DNA of 64,000 nucleotides from Butyrivibrio fibrisolvens (GCF_037113525.1 NZ_CP146963.1:4402001-4466000), one strand, 5' to 3'. Numbered from the stretch's first letter, positions 9,500-18,224 are shown. Made by a program: numbers and translations. The notes: generated by a model from the letters alone, not told the origin.

Positions 9500-10447
9500 A
9501 TGAAATTCATCAAAGATTTAAGACCTGGTGACAGAATCCAGGATATCTACTTTTGTAAAAGCAAAACTCCTGCTACTACCAAGAACGGAAAGCCCTACGA
9601 CAATGTGATCCTTCAGGATAAAACAGGCTGCGTAGATGCTAAGGTCTGGGATCCTAACAGTGCAGGAATCGACGATTTTGATTCTAAGGATTTTATCGAA
9701 GTAGTCGGCGAAGCAACAAGCTTCAACGGTATGCTTCAGATCAATGTAAAAAGAGCCCGCATTTGCCGCGAAGGTGAATATGATCCTGCTCTTTATATGC
9801 CTGTTTCATCTAAAGATAATGATGAGATGTACAAAGAGCTCCTTTCACTTATTGCAAGTGTTAAGAACCAGTATCTTCACAGAATACTTGAGATGCTCTT
9901 TGTTGAAGACAAGGATTTTATTGCAGCATTTCGTAAATCATCTGCTGCCAAATCTGTTCATCACGGATTTATCGGCGGACTTTTAGAGCATACATTAAGC
10001 GTTGCAAAGCTTTGCGATTACTATTGCAAATCTTACCCTGCCCTTAATCATGATCTTCTTATAACAGCAGCTATCTGCCACGATATAGGTAAGACAAGAG
10101 AACTTTCTGCATTCCCTGAAAACGACTACACAGACTGTGGTAACTTCATGGGACACATCGTAATAGGTTCTCAGATGATTCATGATCTTGTAGGCAAGAT
10201 CGAAGGCTTCCCTGTTCTCCTTGATCAGGAGCTTGAGCACTGCATACTTGCTCATCACGGTCAGCTTGAATATGGCTCACCCAAAAAGCCTGTGCTTATG
10301 GAAGCTGTAGCTCTCAATATGGCTGATGATACAGATGCCAAGATGGAGACCTTTAAAGAGATAAGAGAAAATGCAACTGATCCGGGCTGGCTTGGCTATA
10401 ACAGACTTTTCGAATCTAACCTCTTTGATACAAGAGTAGAGGGATAA
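9500..10447 (+). CDS. yhaM: 3'-5' exoribonuclease YhaM family
   Basis: YhaM is a metal-dependent 3'-to-5' exonuclease acting on RNA and single-stranded DNA in Firmicutes. The 315-residue length is essentially that of the Bacillus protein. An N-terminal OB-fold nucleic-acid binding domain (about 1-90: KFIKDLRPGDRIQDIYFC, VILQDKTGCVDAKVWD) is followed by an HD-family hydrolase domain with SVHHGFIGGLLEHTLSVAKL, AAICHDIGKTREL, GHIVIGSQMI and LAHHGQLEYGSPKKPVL, which supply the His/Asp metal ligands. A ribosome binding site AAAGG precedes the ATG and a strong terminator follows, so it is monocistronic. Confidence 0.93.
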   Translation: MKFIKDLRPGDRIQDIYFCKSKTPATTKNGKPYDNVILQDKTGCVDAKVWDPNSAGIDDFDSKDFIEVVGEATSFNGMLQINVKRARICREGEYDPALYMPVSSKDNDEMYKELLSLIASVKNQYLHRILEMLFVEDKDFIAAFRKSSAAKSVHHGFIGGLLEHTLSVAKLCDYYCKSYPALNHDLLITAAICHDIGKTRELSAFPENDYTDCGNFMGHIVIGSQMIHDLVGKIEGFPVLLDQELEHCILAHHGQLEYGSPKKPVLMEAVALNMADDTDAKMETFKEIRENATDPGWLGYNRLFESNLFDTRVEG

Positions 10448-10470
10448 ACTAGAATAAGTATTAATAAAAT

Positions 10471-10537
10471 AATCCGGCATCCTTAGTGATATGTATCCAA
10501 AATTCATGGGACACATCGCTAAGGATAGCCGGATTTT
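10471..10537 (+). terminator. Long hairpin terminator after yhaM
   Basis: AATCCGGC-ATCCTTAG pairs with CTAAGGAT-GCCGGATT, followed by a run of T. The convergent aminotransferase gene ends at 10592, so the hairpin may serve both strands. Confidence 0.85.
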
Positions 10538-10591
10538 TTGATCTTATAATATTTCAGAATTCACTGATTCTTTAGATCTTTATTTTTTCTT

Positions 10592-11755
10592 TTACTTACC
10601 AAGTTCGCTTATAAAGTGCTTAAGTCTTTCAAGTGCTTTCTTCAGGTCTTCAAGAGAATATGCATAAGATATTCTTATAAATCCTTCGCCGCAGTCACCA
10701 AAAGCTGTTCCCGGAACTACTGCAAGTCTTTCTTTTTCCAAAAGCTGAAGTGCGAAGTCATCAGATGAAAGACCAAACTTCTTGATGTTAGGGAATACAT
10801 AGAATGCTCCGAATGGTTCAAAACAATCTATACCCATTTTATCAAATTCATGAAGAAGGTATTTGCGTCGTCTGTCATATTCTTTTCTCATCATATCAAC
10901 ATCTTCATCACCGTTACGAAGAGCTTCAACTCCTGCATACTGGCTGGTTGTAGGTGCGCACATGATGGCAAACTGATGGATCTTGATCATCTGGCGGATG
11001 ATAGCTTCAGGTCCGCATGCATATCCAAGTCTCCATCCTGTCATTGCATAAGCCTTGGAGAAACCGTTGATATAGATGGTTCTCTCTGCCATACCTGGAA
11101 GAGATATTATTGATACATGCTTTCCTTTATAGGTAAGTTCAGCATATATTTCGTCAGAGATAACATACAGATCGTGCTCTATGATGATCCTGGCAATTGC
11201 TTCAAGGTCACTTTTTTCCATAATGGCACCTGTAGGATTGTTAGGGAAAGGAAGCACTAGGATCTTGGTCTTATCTGTGATACTTTCTTCAAGCTCCTTA
11301 GCTGTAAGTCTGAACTCGTTCTCTTCTTTTAAGTTAATGATAACAGGAACTGCATCTGCAAGGATTGCGCAGGGTTCATAGGATACATAGGATGGCTGAG
11401 GTATCAGCACTTCGTCTCCGGGATTGACCATTGCTCTCATGGCAAGGTCGATAGCTTCAGAGCCGCCGACAGTGATGAATATCTGACTTGCCTGATCGTA
11501 GGTTACGCCCTGGGTTCTCTTTACATAATTACTTACTTCCTGCTTGAGATCTTTAAGACCTGAATTGGATGTATAGAAGGTACGTCCTTTTTCAAGGGAA
11601 TATATACCCTCATCACGGATATGCCATGGTGTATCGAAATCAGGTTCGCCCACGCCAAGTGATATTACATCGTCCATATCCTGGACTATATCAAAAAATT
11701 TTCTAATGCCTGATGGCTTAATGTCTATTACTTTATCTGATAATGGATTTCTCAT
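10592..11755 (-). CDS. PLP-dependent class I/II aminotransferase (AlaT-like)
   Basis: This fold-type I aminotransferase has 387 residues from the ATG at 11755. That start is preferred over an upstream GTG at 11770 because the GTGAGG containing the GTG is itself the ribosome binding site, 9 nt before the ATG. Diagnostic motifs are SLGVGEPDFDTP, the PLP-contact region NNPTGAI, the aspartate/tyrosine ISDEIYAELTY, and the Schiff-base lysine in NGFSKAYAMTGWRLGY, followed by the substrate-carboxylate arginine in EGFIRISYA. Substrate is not certain. The gene sits just downstream of an Lrp-family regulator, like the alaR-alaT pair of Bacillus, so alanine/glutamate transamination is a reasonable guess. 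Confidence 0.9.
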   Translation of the reverse strand: MRNPLSDKVIDIKPSGIRKFFDIVQDMDDVISLGVGEPDFDTPWHIRDEGIYSLEKGRTFYTSNSGLKDLKQEVSNYVKRTQGVTYDQASQIFITVGGSEAIDLAMRAMVNPGDEVLIPQPSYVSYEPCAILADAVPVIINLKEENEFRLTAKELEESITDKTKILVLPFPNNPTGAIMEKSDLEAIARIIIEHDLYVISDEIYAELTYKGKHVSIISLPGMAERTIYINGFSKAYAMTGWRLGYACGPEAIIRQMIKIHQFAIMCAPTTSQYAGVEALRNGDEDVDMMRKEYDRRRKYLLHEFDKMGIDCFEPFGAFYVFPNIKKFGLSSDDFALQLLEKERLAVVPGTAFGDCGEGFIRISYAYSLEDLKKALERLKHFISELGK

Positions 11756-11766
11756 TACTTTTTTCC

Positions 11767-12255
11767 TCACGGTGAAACTTTTTCTCTGGTATCTTCATAT
11801 TTAGCTGTAAGTATAGTTCCATGATCCTTGTATTTCTTAAGGATAAAGTGTGTTGCTGTGCTCTGAACTGTATCAAGAACTGCAAGCTTTGTATTAACAA
11901 ATTCAGCAACTTCAAGAAGTGTCTTACCTTCAACGATTACCATAAGGTCAAAGGAACCACTCATAAGATAAAGGCTTGATACCTGAGGGAATTTATAGAT
12001 ACGCTCAGAAATAGAATCAAAACCCATTCCTCTTGTAGGTGTAACCTTAACTTCGATAAGGGCCATGACTTTCTCAATAGAAGTCTTAGACCAGTCGATC
12101 ATTGTATGATAACCGCAGATGATACCTGCATCTTCCATAGCTTTAACTTCATTCGCGACATCTATCTCACTAGCGCCAAGCGCGGCGGAAAGCTCATCTA
12201 TTCCAATTCGACTGTTCTTTTCAATGACTGATAAAATTTCTTCTCTGAGAGCCAT
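11767..12255 (-). CDS. Lrp/AsnC family transcriptional regulator
   Basis: This 162-residue regulator has an N-terminal winged helix-turn-helix (REEILSVIEKNSRIGIDELSAALGASEIDVANEVKAMEDAG, positions 4-43, split here only by family comparison) and a C-terminal RAM/ligand-binding domain with FPQVSSLYLMSGSFDLMV, the usual amino-acid sensing fold that oligomerises. Its stop codon lies 12 bp before the aminotransferase start, so the two are one transcription unit and the regulator probably controls that enzyme in response to an amino acid. The same order occurs in the Bacillus alaR-alaT operon. The ligand is inferred, not seen. Confidence 0.9.
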   Translation of the reverse strand: MALREEILSVIEKNSRIGIDELSAALGASEIDVANEVKAMEDAGIICGYHTMIDWSKTSIEKVMALIEVKVTPTRGMGFDSISERIYKFPQVSSLYLMSGSFDLMVIVEGKTLLEVAEFVNTKLAVLDTVQSTATHFILKKYKDHGTILTAKYEDTREKVSP

Positions 12256-12386
12256 GTTGATCCTTTCTGTCGCTAAAAAGCGACCATAACATTTATGTTA
12301 TGAATTTTTATTTTTAATATAGTAGCAAAGATTACATAAATATTCCATGCTACCTCTTAAGCAAAAATTGCCAATACATATGGAGT

Positions 12387-12420
12387 AAAATTAATCTGAT
12401 CGCCGTAAGTGATTAATTTT
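12387..12420 (-). terminator. Weak hairpin after the AIR-synthase-like gene
   Basis: AAAATTAATC pairs with GATTAATTTT. On the minus strand only a short ATTTTA tail follows, so termination is uncertain. It separates the VanW/AIR pair from the Lrp gene. Confidence 0.45.
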
Positions 12421-12436
12421 GATATTCATGGAAGCG

Positions 12437-13462
12437 TCAGTCCGCCAATATCTTAAGTATCTCATCACTTTGAGGAAGATCCAAAAATCTTGTCTCATCC
12501 TCGTTTCTGATGATACGGTCATTTCCTTTAGTAAGCTTTCCAATTATGGTAGAAGGAATGCCTTCTGCTTCCAAAGCGCTTACCATCTTTTTTCCATCCC
12601 TTGCTGCTATAAGAAGAGATCCTGCTGATGCCAGTATGTAGGGGTTAACGTCAAACACGTCAGTTATCTCGACTGTTTCCTGCCTTATGGGAATAGCTTT
12701 AAGATCAACTTCCATACCAAGACCTGCCATCTGTCCAAGTTCCCAAAGGCCTGCAAATACGCCTCCGCTTGAAAGATCATGCATATACAGGGCACCGTTT
12801 TCTTGTGCAATACGGGCTTCATCTAATATAGAAAGATAGTCCATCCTGCCAAAAGATAATCCTGCATCTTTAATAAATGATGGATATCTTTTACTGATGT
12901 TCTCTTCCTTTTCTTCTGCAAGCATTGCTGTTCCTGAAAGAGCGATCCATTTGGTTACGATAATATCAAGACTTTCTGCATCATCTAATAAAGCTTTCTT
13001 TTTTTCTTTAGCAGATGCTTCTTTTCCCATATCATTGCCGCTCTTATATCCAACTGCAGTTGCCGTTATAAGCGGCCAGTTAACAGCGCCTGAAACTTCT
13101 GTATGTCCACCTGCAATCTCTGCGCCGAAGGCGATAGCAGCATCCTCTGCATCTCTCATCACCTGTCTTATGACAGATTCCTGCTCATCTTTGGGAAGAG
13201 TTATGGATAAAAGAACCTGAAAAGGACTTCCGCCACCTGCAAGAATATTGTTGCAGGCACCAACTACCGCATACTTACCGCAGTGTGACAGATTTGCTGT
13301 CACTGTATAGGTTGAAGACAATACCTCATCTTCTCCATTTTCCAAAGCTCTAAAACAGGCGCAGTCGGTATATCCTGCTGCGCCATTTTTGTATTTTCCA
13401 TTATGGATCTGTTTCCAAACAGATCTTTTGAGTACATTCTCTGTAATCTTACCAGTTCTCAT
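12437..13462 (-). CDS. AIR synthase-related protein (PurM/HypE-like fold)
   Basis: The 341-residue product has the two-domain PurM/ThiL/HypE architecture: an N-terminal domain with TYTVTANLSHCGKYAVVGACNNILAGGG (read as two motifs, CGKYAVVGACNNI and LAGGGSPFQVLL), then AEIAGGHTEVSGAVNWPLI, and a C-terminal domain with MHDLSSGGVFAGLWELGQM. Members bind ATP and activate a carbonyl or carboxyl group. No hydrogenase-maturation or purine genes are nearby, so neither HypE nor PurM is supported. Automated annotations often call such stand-alone proteins hydrogenase maturation factor; I would not. The ATG overlaps the stop of the vanW gene by 4 bp (ATGA), implying translational coupling. Confidence 0.8.
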   Translation of the reverse strand: MRTGKITENVLKRSVWKQIHNGKYKNGAAGYTDCACFRALENGEDEVLSSTYTVTANLSHCGKYAVVGACNNILAGGGSPFQVLLSITLPKDEQESVIRQVMRDAEDAAIAFGAEIAGGHTEVSGAVNWPLITATAVGYKSGNDMGKEASAKEKKKALLDDAESLDIIVTKWIALSGTAMLAEEKEENISKRYPSFIKDAGLSFGRMDYLSILDEARIAQENGALYMHDLSSGGVFAGLWELGQMAGLGMEVDLKAIPIRQETVEITDVFDVNPYILASAGSLLIAARDGKKMVSALEAEGIPSTIIGKLTKGNDRIIRNEDETRFLDLPQSDEILKILAD

Positions 13463-15060
13463 CCGCCTGTAGTCCCATCTGTATTCTGATTCTGATCATC
13501 AGCTGGTGCTGCAGCTGCGTCCTGACCTTCCGCCGGCTGGGCATCGGTAGTAGAAGGTGTCGCAGAAGGATCAACAGGAAGTCCTGTAGCAGGATCGATC
13601 TGCTGATTCTGAGCTGCTATTACAGCTGCCATTGAATTACATATAGCCACAACCTGGTCATATGATCCTGTAGCAATAGCCGCATTGATCTGTGCAAGGA
13701 CATTTTCATCAGCGCCGGCTGTACCAACCGCCACGATCCTTGGAACCATGCTGTAGGTACTTGAATTTACTACTTCACGGCTTTCCTCTTTGCCATTAAC
13801 AGTAACTACCTTAATGAGCTGCGCCTTGATTCCATTATGTGCAGACTGTGTAACCTTTACATAGCCTACAGGCTGAGATGAATCAAGTACATATGTATCT
13901 GTATCAGGTACTGTTGTCTCAAGGACATTGCTCTGATAGGTAACAACTCTGTTTGGATCTCTTGTCTCAACACCATAGATGGTAAATGTTATGGTCTTAC
14001 TTGATGTTGTATATCCATCTATATAAATAGGATAATCTGTATTGTTTTTAAATTTGAAGTTCTTGCCGCCATTCTCTGCAATAGCCGCATCCTGTGAAGG
14101 ATCAACGTAAGTAACTATCATTGAATGGTTATATCTTTCTGTTACTTCAAGTTCTGCTTTAAGAACCGCATTGTAAAGTGTTGTGGAAACCTGACAGATT
14201 CCGCCTCCAAAGCTCTCTACAACCTGACCCTGAAGATAAGATCCTGCAAGGAAGTAACCGTTAGCTTCTGTAAAAGGAGTAATGTTATCAAGCATTGAGA
14301 ACTCTTCACCAGGATAGAGTGTAATGCCGCTTGCAAGTTTACATCCGTTAGCTATGTTACCACTTCTTGATGATCCTGAAGTTTTATAGCTTGTTGAATA
14401 TGTTCCAAGAACGTCTCCAACCTTTGCAAGCTCTTCTTCACTTCCTTTGGGCTCTGTAACATCTATCGTAAGAGCGATCTCAAAATCTGAACCGTCCCAG
14501 CTGTCAACAATGTAATTCTGAAGTGAATCTATAGATGCTGTCTGATTAAGCTCATAACCTGTATTTCCGTCAATTACAGTAAATGAACCATTCTCAAGTT
14601 TAAGGGAATAATCAACTTCTTCTACGTTGTAGGACTCGCACTGATTTGCAAAAACATCCATGATCATTGTGTCGTCAAAAGCATATTCAAGATCAAGTGA
14701 TACTCCGCCATTTGCGATATCCTTAAGCTGCTTGTAACGCTGAACTACGTTGCCTTCTTTTCCTATATTTAGAGCGCTGTTTACAACATCCGGGTTAGTC
14801 CAGGTAAGGCCAAGCTCTGCGGCTGTAACAGTTACAACATCTTCTTCTCTCGCACCCTTCAATGTGATATTAGCTGTTGAAAGTGTGCTCATATATGACT
14901 TGACTGCAGAACTTGCTTCGTCATAAGTCATACCGGAAACATCTACGCTTCCTATTGTTACTCCATTTGGAATCTTCGGTTCAGTCTTAGCCTCTGTTGC
15001 CATGGGCAATGCCAAGATAAGCATTAAGGCAGCGGCTGCACCAATCACTATTTTTTTCAT
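13459..15060 (-). CDS. Exported VanW family protein with YoaR-like domain
   Basis: This 533-residue secreted protein starts with a signal peptide (MKKIVIGAAAALMLILALP, cleavage near ATEA-KTE). Two YoaR-like putative peptidoglycan-binding repeats follow (about 30-240; VTIGSVDVSGMTYDEA is the usual repeat opening). The VanW domain (about 255-390) includes LYPGEEFSMLDNITPFTEANG, split as YPGEEFSMLDN and GYFLAGSYLQGQVVESFGG, then GICQVSTTLYNAVLKAELEV and RYNHSMIVTYVDPSQDAA. The tail is low-complexity Ala/Gln/Asp/Thr. VanW proteins accompany vancomycin-resistance operons but are common in Clostridia without resistance; the biochemical role is unknown. Nothing else of a van operon is present. The stop overlaps the start of the AIR-synthase-like gene. 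Confidence 0.9.
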   Translation of the reverse strand: MKKIVIGAAAALMLILALPMATEAKTEPKIPNGVTIGSVDVSGMTYDEASSAVKSYMSTLSTANITLKGAREEDVVTVTAAELGLTWTNPDVVNSALNIGKEGNVVQRYKQLKDIANGGVSLDLEYAFDDTMIMDVFANQCESYNVEEVDYSLKLENGSFTVIDGNTGYELNQTASIDSLQNYIVDSWDGSDFEIALTIDVTEPKGSEEELAKVGDVLGTYSTSYKTSGSSRSGNIANGCKLASGITLYPGEEFSMLDNITPFTEANGYFLAGSYLQGQVVESFGGGICQVSTTLYNAVLKAELEVTERYNHSMIVTYVDPSQDAAIAENGGKNFKFKNNTDYPIYIDGYTTSSKTITFTIYGVETRDPNRVVTYQSNVLETTVPDTDTYVLDSSQPVGYVKVTQSAHNGIKAQLIKVVTVNGKEESREVVNSSTYSMVPRIVAVGTAGADENVLAQINAAIATGSYDQVVAICNSMAAVIAAQNQQIDPATGLPVDPSATPSTTDAQPAEGQDAAAAPADDQNQNTDGTTGG

Positions 15061-15317
15061 AATCTAACCTCTTTTATTTGCGGAAAAACAAGTATGAAGT
15101 GCATCTGATCTGTGCATTCCGCGACACAGTCCAGTACTTGTGCTATATTATATATAGAATATTAATTGTTGGTTTTAAAGAAATATTATAAAGACATATC
15201 TCTTCAAATGCACTATTCATCTAGTGGGGAAGAATTTATAACTGGTCAGAATAATTTTTCGACCACATGAATAAATAACCCTCACGTCATTATACCACTT
15301 TTTGGGGGAACGGAAAC
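15061..15317. other. Divergent intergenic region, promoters not resolved
   Basis: This AT-rich stretch lies between vanW (minus) and the small membrane-protein gene (plus). It should hold both promoters, but I found no convincing -35/-10 pair and no ORF or strong hairpin. Confidence 0.4.
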
Positions 15318-15962
15318 TTGTTTAATAATATTGGCTTTCCAACTTTTTTATTTTTATTCATTATCTTCTGTGCATGGCTCAGATACGAGATTCATAAGGA
15401 TTCCAAAAAAGTAACCGGTCAGGAAAGTTTCCTGGAAAGGGAACGACAGGCTAATCTTGCTCCTGTTAAAAGCTTAAAAGATCTTGATTATATTACTATC
15501 CCTGAAGATAAGCTTCCATTTGGGGCTCTTACAGGGCATAGAGAGATCGAGCATATGGAATATACTATCCATTCTCTTGCAAAAGATTCAAGAAAGATCG
15601 TGAATCTTACGGGGATTACGAATACTGACTTAAAGCTTGAATATGGGGCTGCCAATATTACAAAGCTCATGGAATATGATGCAAGTTATATTACTCTTAT
15701 CAAGACTTTGCAGGAATGGGCGGATGTGTTGTATGAAGAAGGGCTTTATAACGAGGTTGTTAGCCTTTTAGAATTCTCGGTTTCGACAAAGTGTGATATT
15801 TCCGAGACTTATCATATGCTATGCGATGTCTATAAAAATCATCTGGGGCTATCCAGTTCTCAGGCCCAAGACAAAATAAAAGCTCTGCAGCCATATGCAG
15901 CAGAGCTAAAATCCATGAATAAAGAATCGATTGAACAGTACCTCTTGCAAGAAGCAGGGTAA
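15318..15962 (+). CDS. Hypothetical single-pass membrane protein
   Basis: The gene begins at a TTG (15318) with GGGGGA 8 nt upstream; no in-frame ATG near the N-terminus gives a membrane segment, so TTG is the best start. The 214-residue protein has one hydrophobic segment at about 6-24 (FPTFLFLFIIFCAWLRY) and a soluble cytoplasmic part. That part has helical, TPR-like stretches (LYEEGLYNEVVSLLEFSV and ISETYHMLCDVYKNHLGL). I do not recognise a named family. It stands alone and runs straight into the long hairpin whose outer arm begins at its stop codon. Confidence 0.75.
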   Translation: MFNNIGFPTFLFLFIIFCAWLRYEIHKDSKKVTGQESFLERERQANLAPVKSLKDLDYITIPEDKLPFGALTGHREIEHMEYTIHSLAKDSRKIVNLTGITNTDLKLEYGAANITKLMEYDASYITLIKTLQEWADVLYEEGLYNEVVSLLEFSVSTKCDISETYHMLCDVYKNHLGLSSSQAQDKIKALQPYAAELKSMNKESIEQYLLQEAG

Positions 15963-16200
15963 GCGCAGGGCTTAATATTTCCAGGTGCATGCGGGGGCCT
16001 CGGGCAAATAATGGTCGCTGGTCTCAATTAAAAATATTCGGGATTTCCTAAGGGTGTCATCCGCTGACGTGGACACGCTGTACTTTCGCTCCTGACACCC
16101 TAAGGAAATCCTGAATATTTTTAAAATCGACCAGTGACCATTATTTGCCCGAGGCCCCATTTTACACTCATGTAAAAAACATTTAAAGCCCACGCTTTTT
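15961..16200. repeat. Very long intergenic hairpin A (about 240 nt)
   Basis: Nested complementary arms fill the gap between two convergent genes. The outer pair is AAGCGCAGGGCTT (15961) with AAGCCCACGCTT (16186). The middle pair runs 15994-16023 with 16129-16158 (GGGGCCTCGGGCAAATAATG and its complement). The inner pair is 16030-16059 with 16093-16122, differing at only two or three positions, around a 33-nt loop. A T-run at 16195-16200 would make it a plus-strand terminator for the small membrane-protein gene. The apical 59 nt (16047-16105) recur at 26650-26708. Confidence 0.85.
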
Positions 16201-16240
16201 ATTTGCATAAATTACAGGCTACTGAAAACATTTAAAATTA

Positions 16241-16891
16241 TCATTTGATCTTACAACTAGGGCAGATATCGCTCATGAAGCATTCTGAGCACTTAGCATT
16301 AGGTGCTTTGCAGATGGTACGACCCAAGTAGATTATCTGGATGTTGTACCTGATCCAGTTTTCTTTAGGTAATATCTTCATGAGGTCATGCTCCACTACT
16401 ACAGGATCATCTGAATTCGTGAAGCCCAGTCTTTTTGAAATCCTCTTAACATGTGTATCTACTACTATGCTTGGATCTTCATAGATGTTACCTCTTATGA
16501 CATTGGCCGTCTTACGTCCTACGCCGGGGAGGGATGTGAGTTCTTCTATTGTTCTGGGTACCTCACCACCAAAATCGCTTTCAAGTTTTTGTGCGCAGCC
16601 TATTATGTTTTTGGCTTTGGCATGGTAAAAGCCTATTGAGTGAATAGCTTTTTCGAGTTCTTTGATATCAGCAGTTGCGAAGTCGTGTACTGTAGGATAC
16701 TTTGCAAAGAGATCAGGCGTTACCATGTTTACACGTTTGTCAGTACACTGGGCTGAAAGGATCGTTGCAATAAGTAGTTCAAAGGCATTTCTATGATCAA
16801 GATATGTACGCATATCTGAGCCGTACTGCTCATCAAGGCGTTTGCAAACTTCAGTTACTCTATTCATTACTGCTTTGGTTTTTCTTATCAT
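16241..16891 (-). CDS. nth: Endonuclease III (DNA glycosylase/AP lyase)
   Basis: This base-excision repair enzyme removes oxidised pyrimidines and cleaves the AP site. From the ATG at 16891 the protein has 216 residues; a TTG 15 bp upstream is part of the ribosome binding context (TGAGG lies 9 nt before the ATG), so I reject it. The helix-hairpin-helix is SLPGVGRKTANVI with the catalytic lysine. The catalytic aspartate is in VDTHVKRISKRLG. The C-terminal iron-sulfur cluster cysteines follow CX6CX2CX5C in CKAPNAKCSECFMSDICPSC. The motif DLFAKYPTVHDFATAD is typical of Firmicute Nth. All catalytic residues are intact. Confidence 0.96.
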   Translation of the reverse strand: MIRKTKAVMNRVTEVCKRLDEQYGSDMRTYLDHRNAFELLIATILSAQCTDKRVNMVTPDLFAKYPTVHDFATADIKELEKAIHSIGFYHAKAKNIIGCAQKLESDFGGEVPRTIEELTSLPGVGRKTANVIRGNIYEDPSIVVDTHVKRISKRLGFTNSDDPVVVEHDLMKILPKENWIRYNIQIIYLGRTICKAPNAKCSECFMSDICPSCKIK

Positions 16892-16943
16892 GATCAAAAT
16901 CCTCAATTATATTGTTTGTGTCATTTCATTATAACCCATTTCT

Positions 16944-16979
16944 GAAGCACGCAAGAGTGACAATGTTCTTGTGTGCTTC
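16944..16979 (-). terminator. Hairpin after the first twin lipoprotein gene
   Basis: GAAGCACGCAAGA pairs with TCTTGTGTGCTTC, 14 bp past the lipoprotein stop. A closely similar GAAGCACA/TGTGCTTC hairpin follows the paralogous gene at 19138, so the duplicated unit includes its 3' hairpin. There is no good T-run on the minus strand. Confidence 0.6.
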
Positions 16980-16992
16980 AATGTGCTTCTGA

Positions 16993-18048
16993 TTATTTAG
17001 TTTGAATATTGGCAATTACCTGTAAATTGTACTCGTCAAAAACTACCAAGTTGCTGCCAACCCAGCTGAATGATAATTGTTTATCTTCTTTATATGACAA
17101 TGAACATATTTCTTTTTCGCTGCCATCTGACAAGTTTATACAGATTATTTTTCCACTCTTTAATAAATAGGCTTTTCCATTACTGTATCCAATAATCCTG
17201 ATCGAATTCTTTTGCGTATCATACAGGATTTCACTTTCACCGGTTTTATAGTTAATCGATACCAGAATTTCTTTTTTCAGATCATCATATCGGAGAATAT
17301 TACATGGGATGATACCATTTCTTCCATTTTTAGCTATTTGCACTATACCTATAACCTTATCGTCTTCTACGACAAAGAAATTAGATAACCCTGATTTTTC
17401 TCCTCCGCAATTAGATAATGCTGTTATTTCATGGGATATACCATCTACATTTATGGTGAATTCGTTCTCTTTATATTGCTTATTTATTTCAACTATTGTC
17501 CCATCATCGGCTATGCGTCTTACAATACTTCCAGCACTACTAAATTCATTTACTATTTCATCTGAAGGATCTATCTGTTGAAGCTCCCCATCCTCAATAA
17601 AATAATTCTGTTCATCAGTAATAACTTTAACTTTATTAGTAACCACGTCCCTGCTTACATCCAAATAGCCTTCTGTGGTCATCATTGCTTCACAGGTTTC
17701 TGAATGCAGATCGTAGTGATAAAGAACCTTTTCATCATCACCTTCCTGATATGTTATTACTACATAATAAACTTCATCGTCATCACCCCAATAACTAGTT
17801 ACCTTCTGATTATCAGGATCCTCAGATATAAATATATCCTGATCTTTTTCTGTAATCAGGTCATATCGTTGTAATCCGGATTGATTAAGACCTTTTTCGA
17901 CACGTATATAGTGATAAAAGGAATTACATTCAATGTCATTTGGACCAAGATCATGAATATAATGAACATAACCACTCGTATATAATCTATTACAACCAAC
18001 GAGAACAAATGCCATAAGACACATTATCGATAATGATTTTTTAAGCAT
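16993..18048 (-). CDS. Lipoprotein of unknown function, twin of the 19.2-20.2 kb gene
   Basis: This 351-residue exported lipoprotein has a basic-hydrophobic signal and a lipobox FVLVGC-N, with the lipid-bearing cysteine at about residue 19. The remainder is rich in beta-strand-forming residues and repeated short motifs such as GEKSGLSNFFVVEDDKVIGIV (read as a 21-residue stretch split at KSGL), YKTGESEILYDTQ and FSWVGSNLVVFDEYNLQVI, resembling beta-propeller or DUF5050-like extracytoplasmic proteins. I do not recognise a specific family. The gene 1.1 kb away is clearly paralogous: both share the N-terminal GPN(D/E)IEC(N/H)SFYHY and many later segments. The two copies flank an acetyltransferase gene on the other strand. 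Confidence 0.85.
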   Translation of the reverse strand: MLKKSLSIMCLMAFVLVGCNRLYTSGYVHYIHDLGPNDIECNSFYHYIRVEKGLNQSGLQRYDLITEKDQDIFISEDPDNQKVTSYWGDDDEVYYVVITYQEGDDEKVLYHYDLHSETCEAMMTTEGYLDVSRDVVTNKVKVITDEQNYFIEDGELQQIDPSDEIVNEFSSAGSIVRRIADDGTIVEINKQYKENEFTINVDGISHEITALSNCGGEKSGLSNFFVVEDDKVIGIVQIAKNGRNGIIPCNILRYDDLKKEILVSINYKTGESEILYDTQKNSIRIIGYSNGKAYLLKSGKIICINLSDGSEKEICSLSYKEDKQLSFSWVGSNLVVFDEYNLQVIANIQTK

Positions 18049-18156
18049 GTCTTCTCCTCCTTATCTAGTGCGTCTGTACTATTTGTGCTGAAACTTAAGT
18101 AGTTATATTGATAATGTACAAAAAACATTATGTTTTTCTTATAAAAAATTGTCAAC

Positions 18157-18180
18157 AAAACGCGCTAAAACAGGCGTTTT
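18157..18180 (+). other. Small hairpin upstream of the acetyltransferase promoter
   Basis: AAAACGC pairs with GCGTTTT around a 10-nt loop, with another small AAAACAT/ATGTTTT hairpin just before it. It lies between two divergent genes; a role is not evident. Confidence 0.35.
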
Positions 18181-18195
18181 ACGGCCACTTTTTAA

Positions 18196-18224
18196 TTGTA
18201 AGACACTTTTTCGTTAGGTATAAT
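18196..18224 (+). promoter_or_regulatory. Sigma-A promoter for the AAC(3)-family gene
   Basis: TTGTAA, 17-bp spacer, perfect TATAAT, 69 bp upstream of the start codon. A TTGACT immediately downstream is too close to the next TATAAT to form a second promoter. Confidence 0.7.

Noticed and set aside
12437..13462. HypE hydrogenase maturation protein
   Set aside because: No hydrogenase or other hyp gene is nearby, and the typical C-terminal cysteine motif of HypE is absent.
13459..15060. Vancomycin resistance locus
   Set aside because: Only a VanW-family gene is present. There is no VanH, ligase, VanX or dedicated VanRS pair next to it, and VanW proteins are common in susceptible Clostridia.
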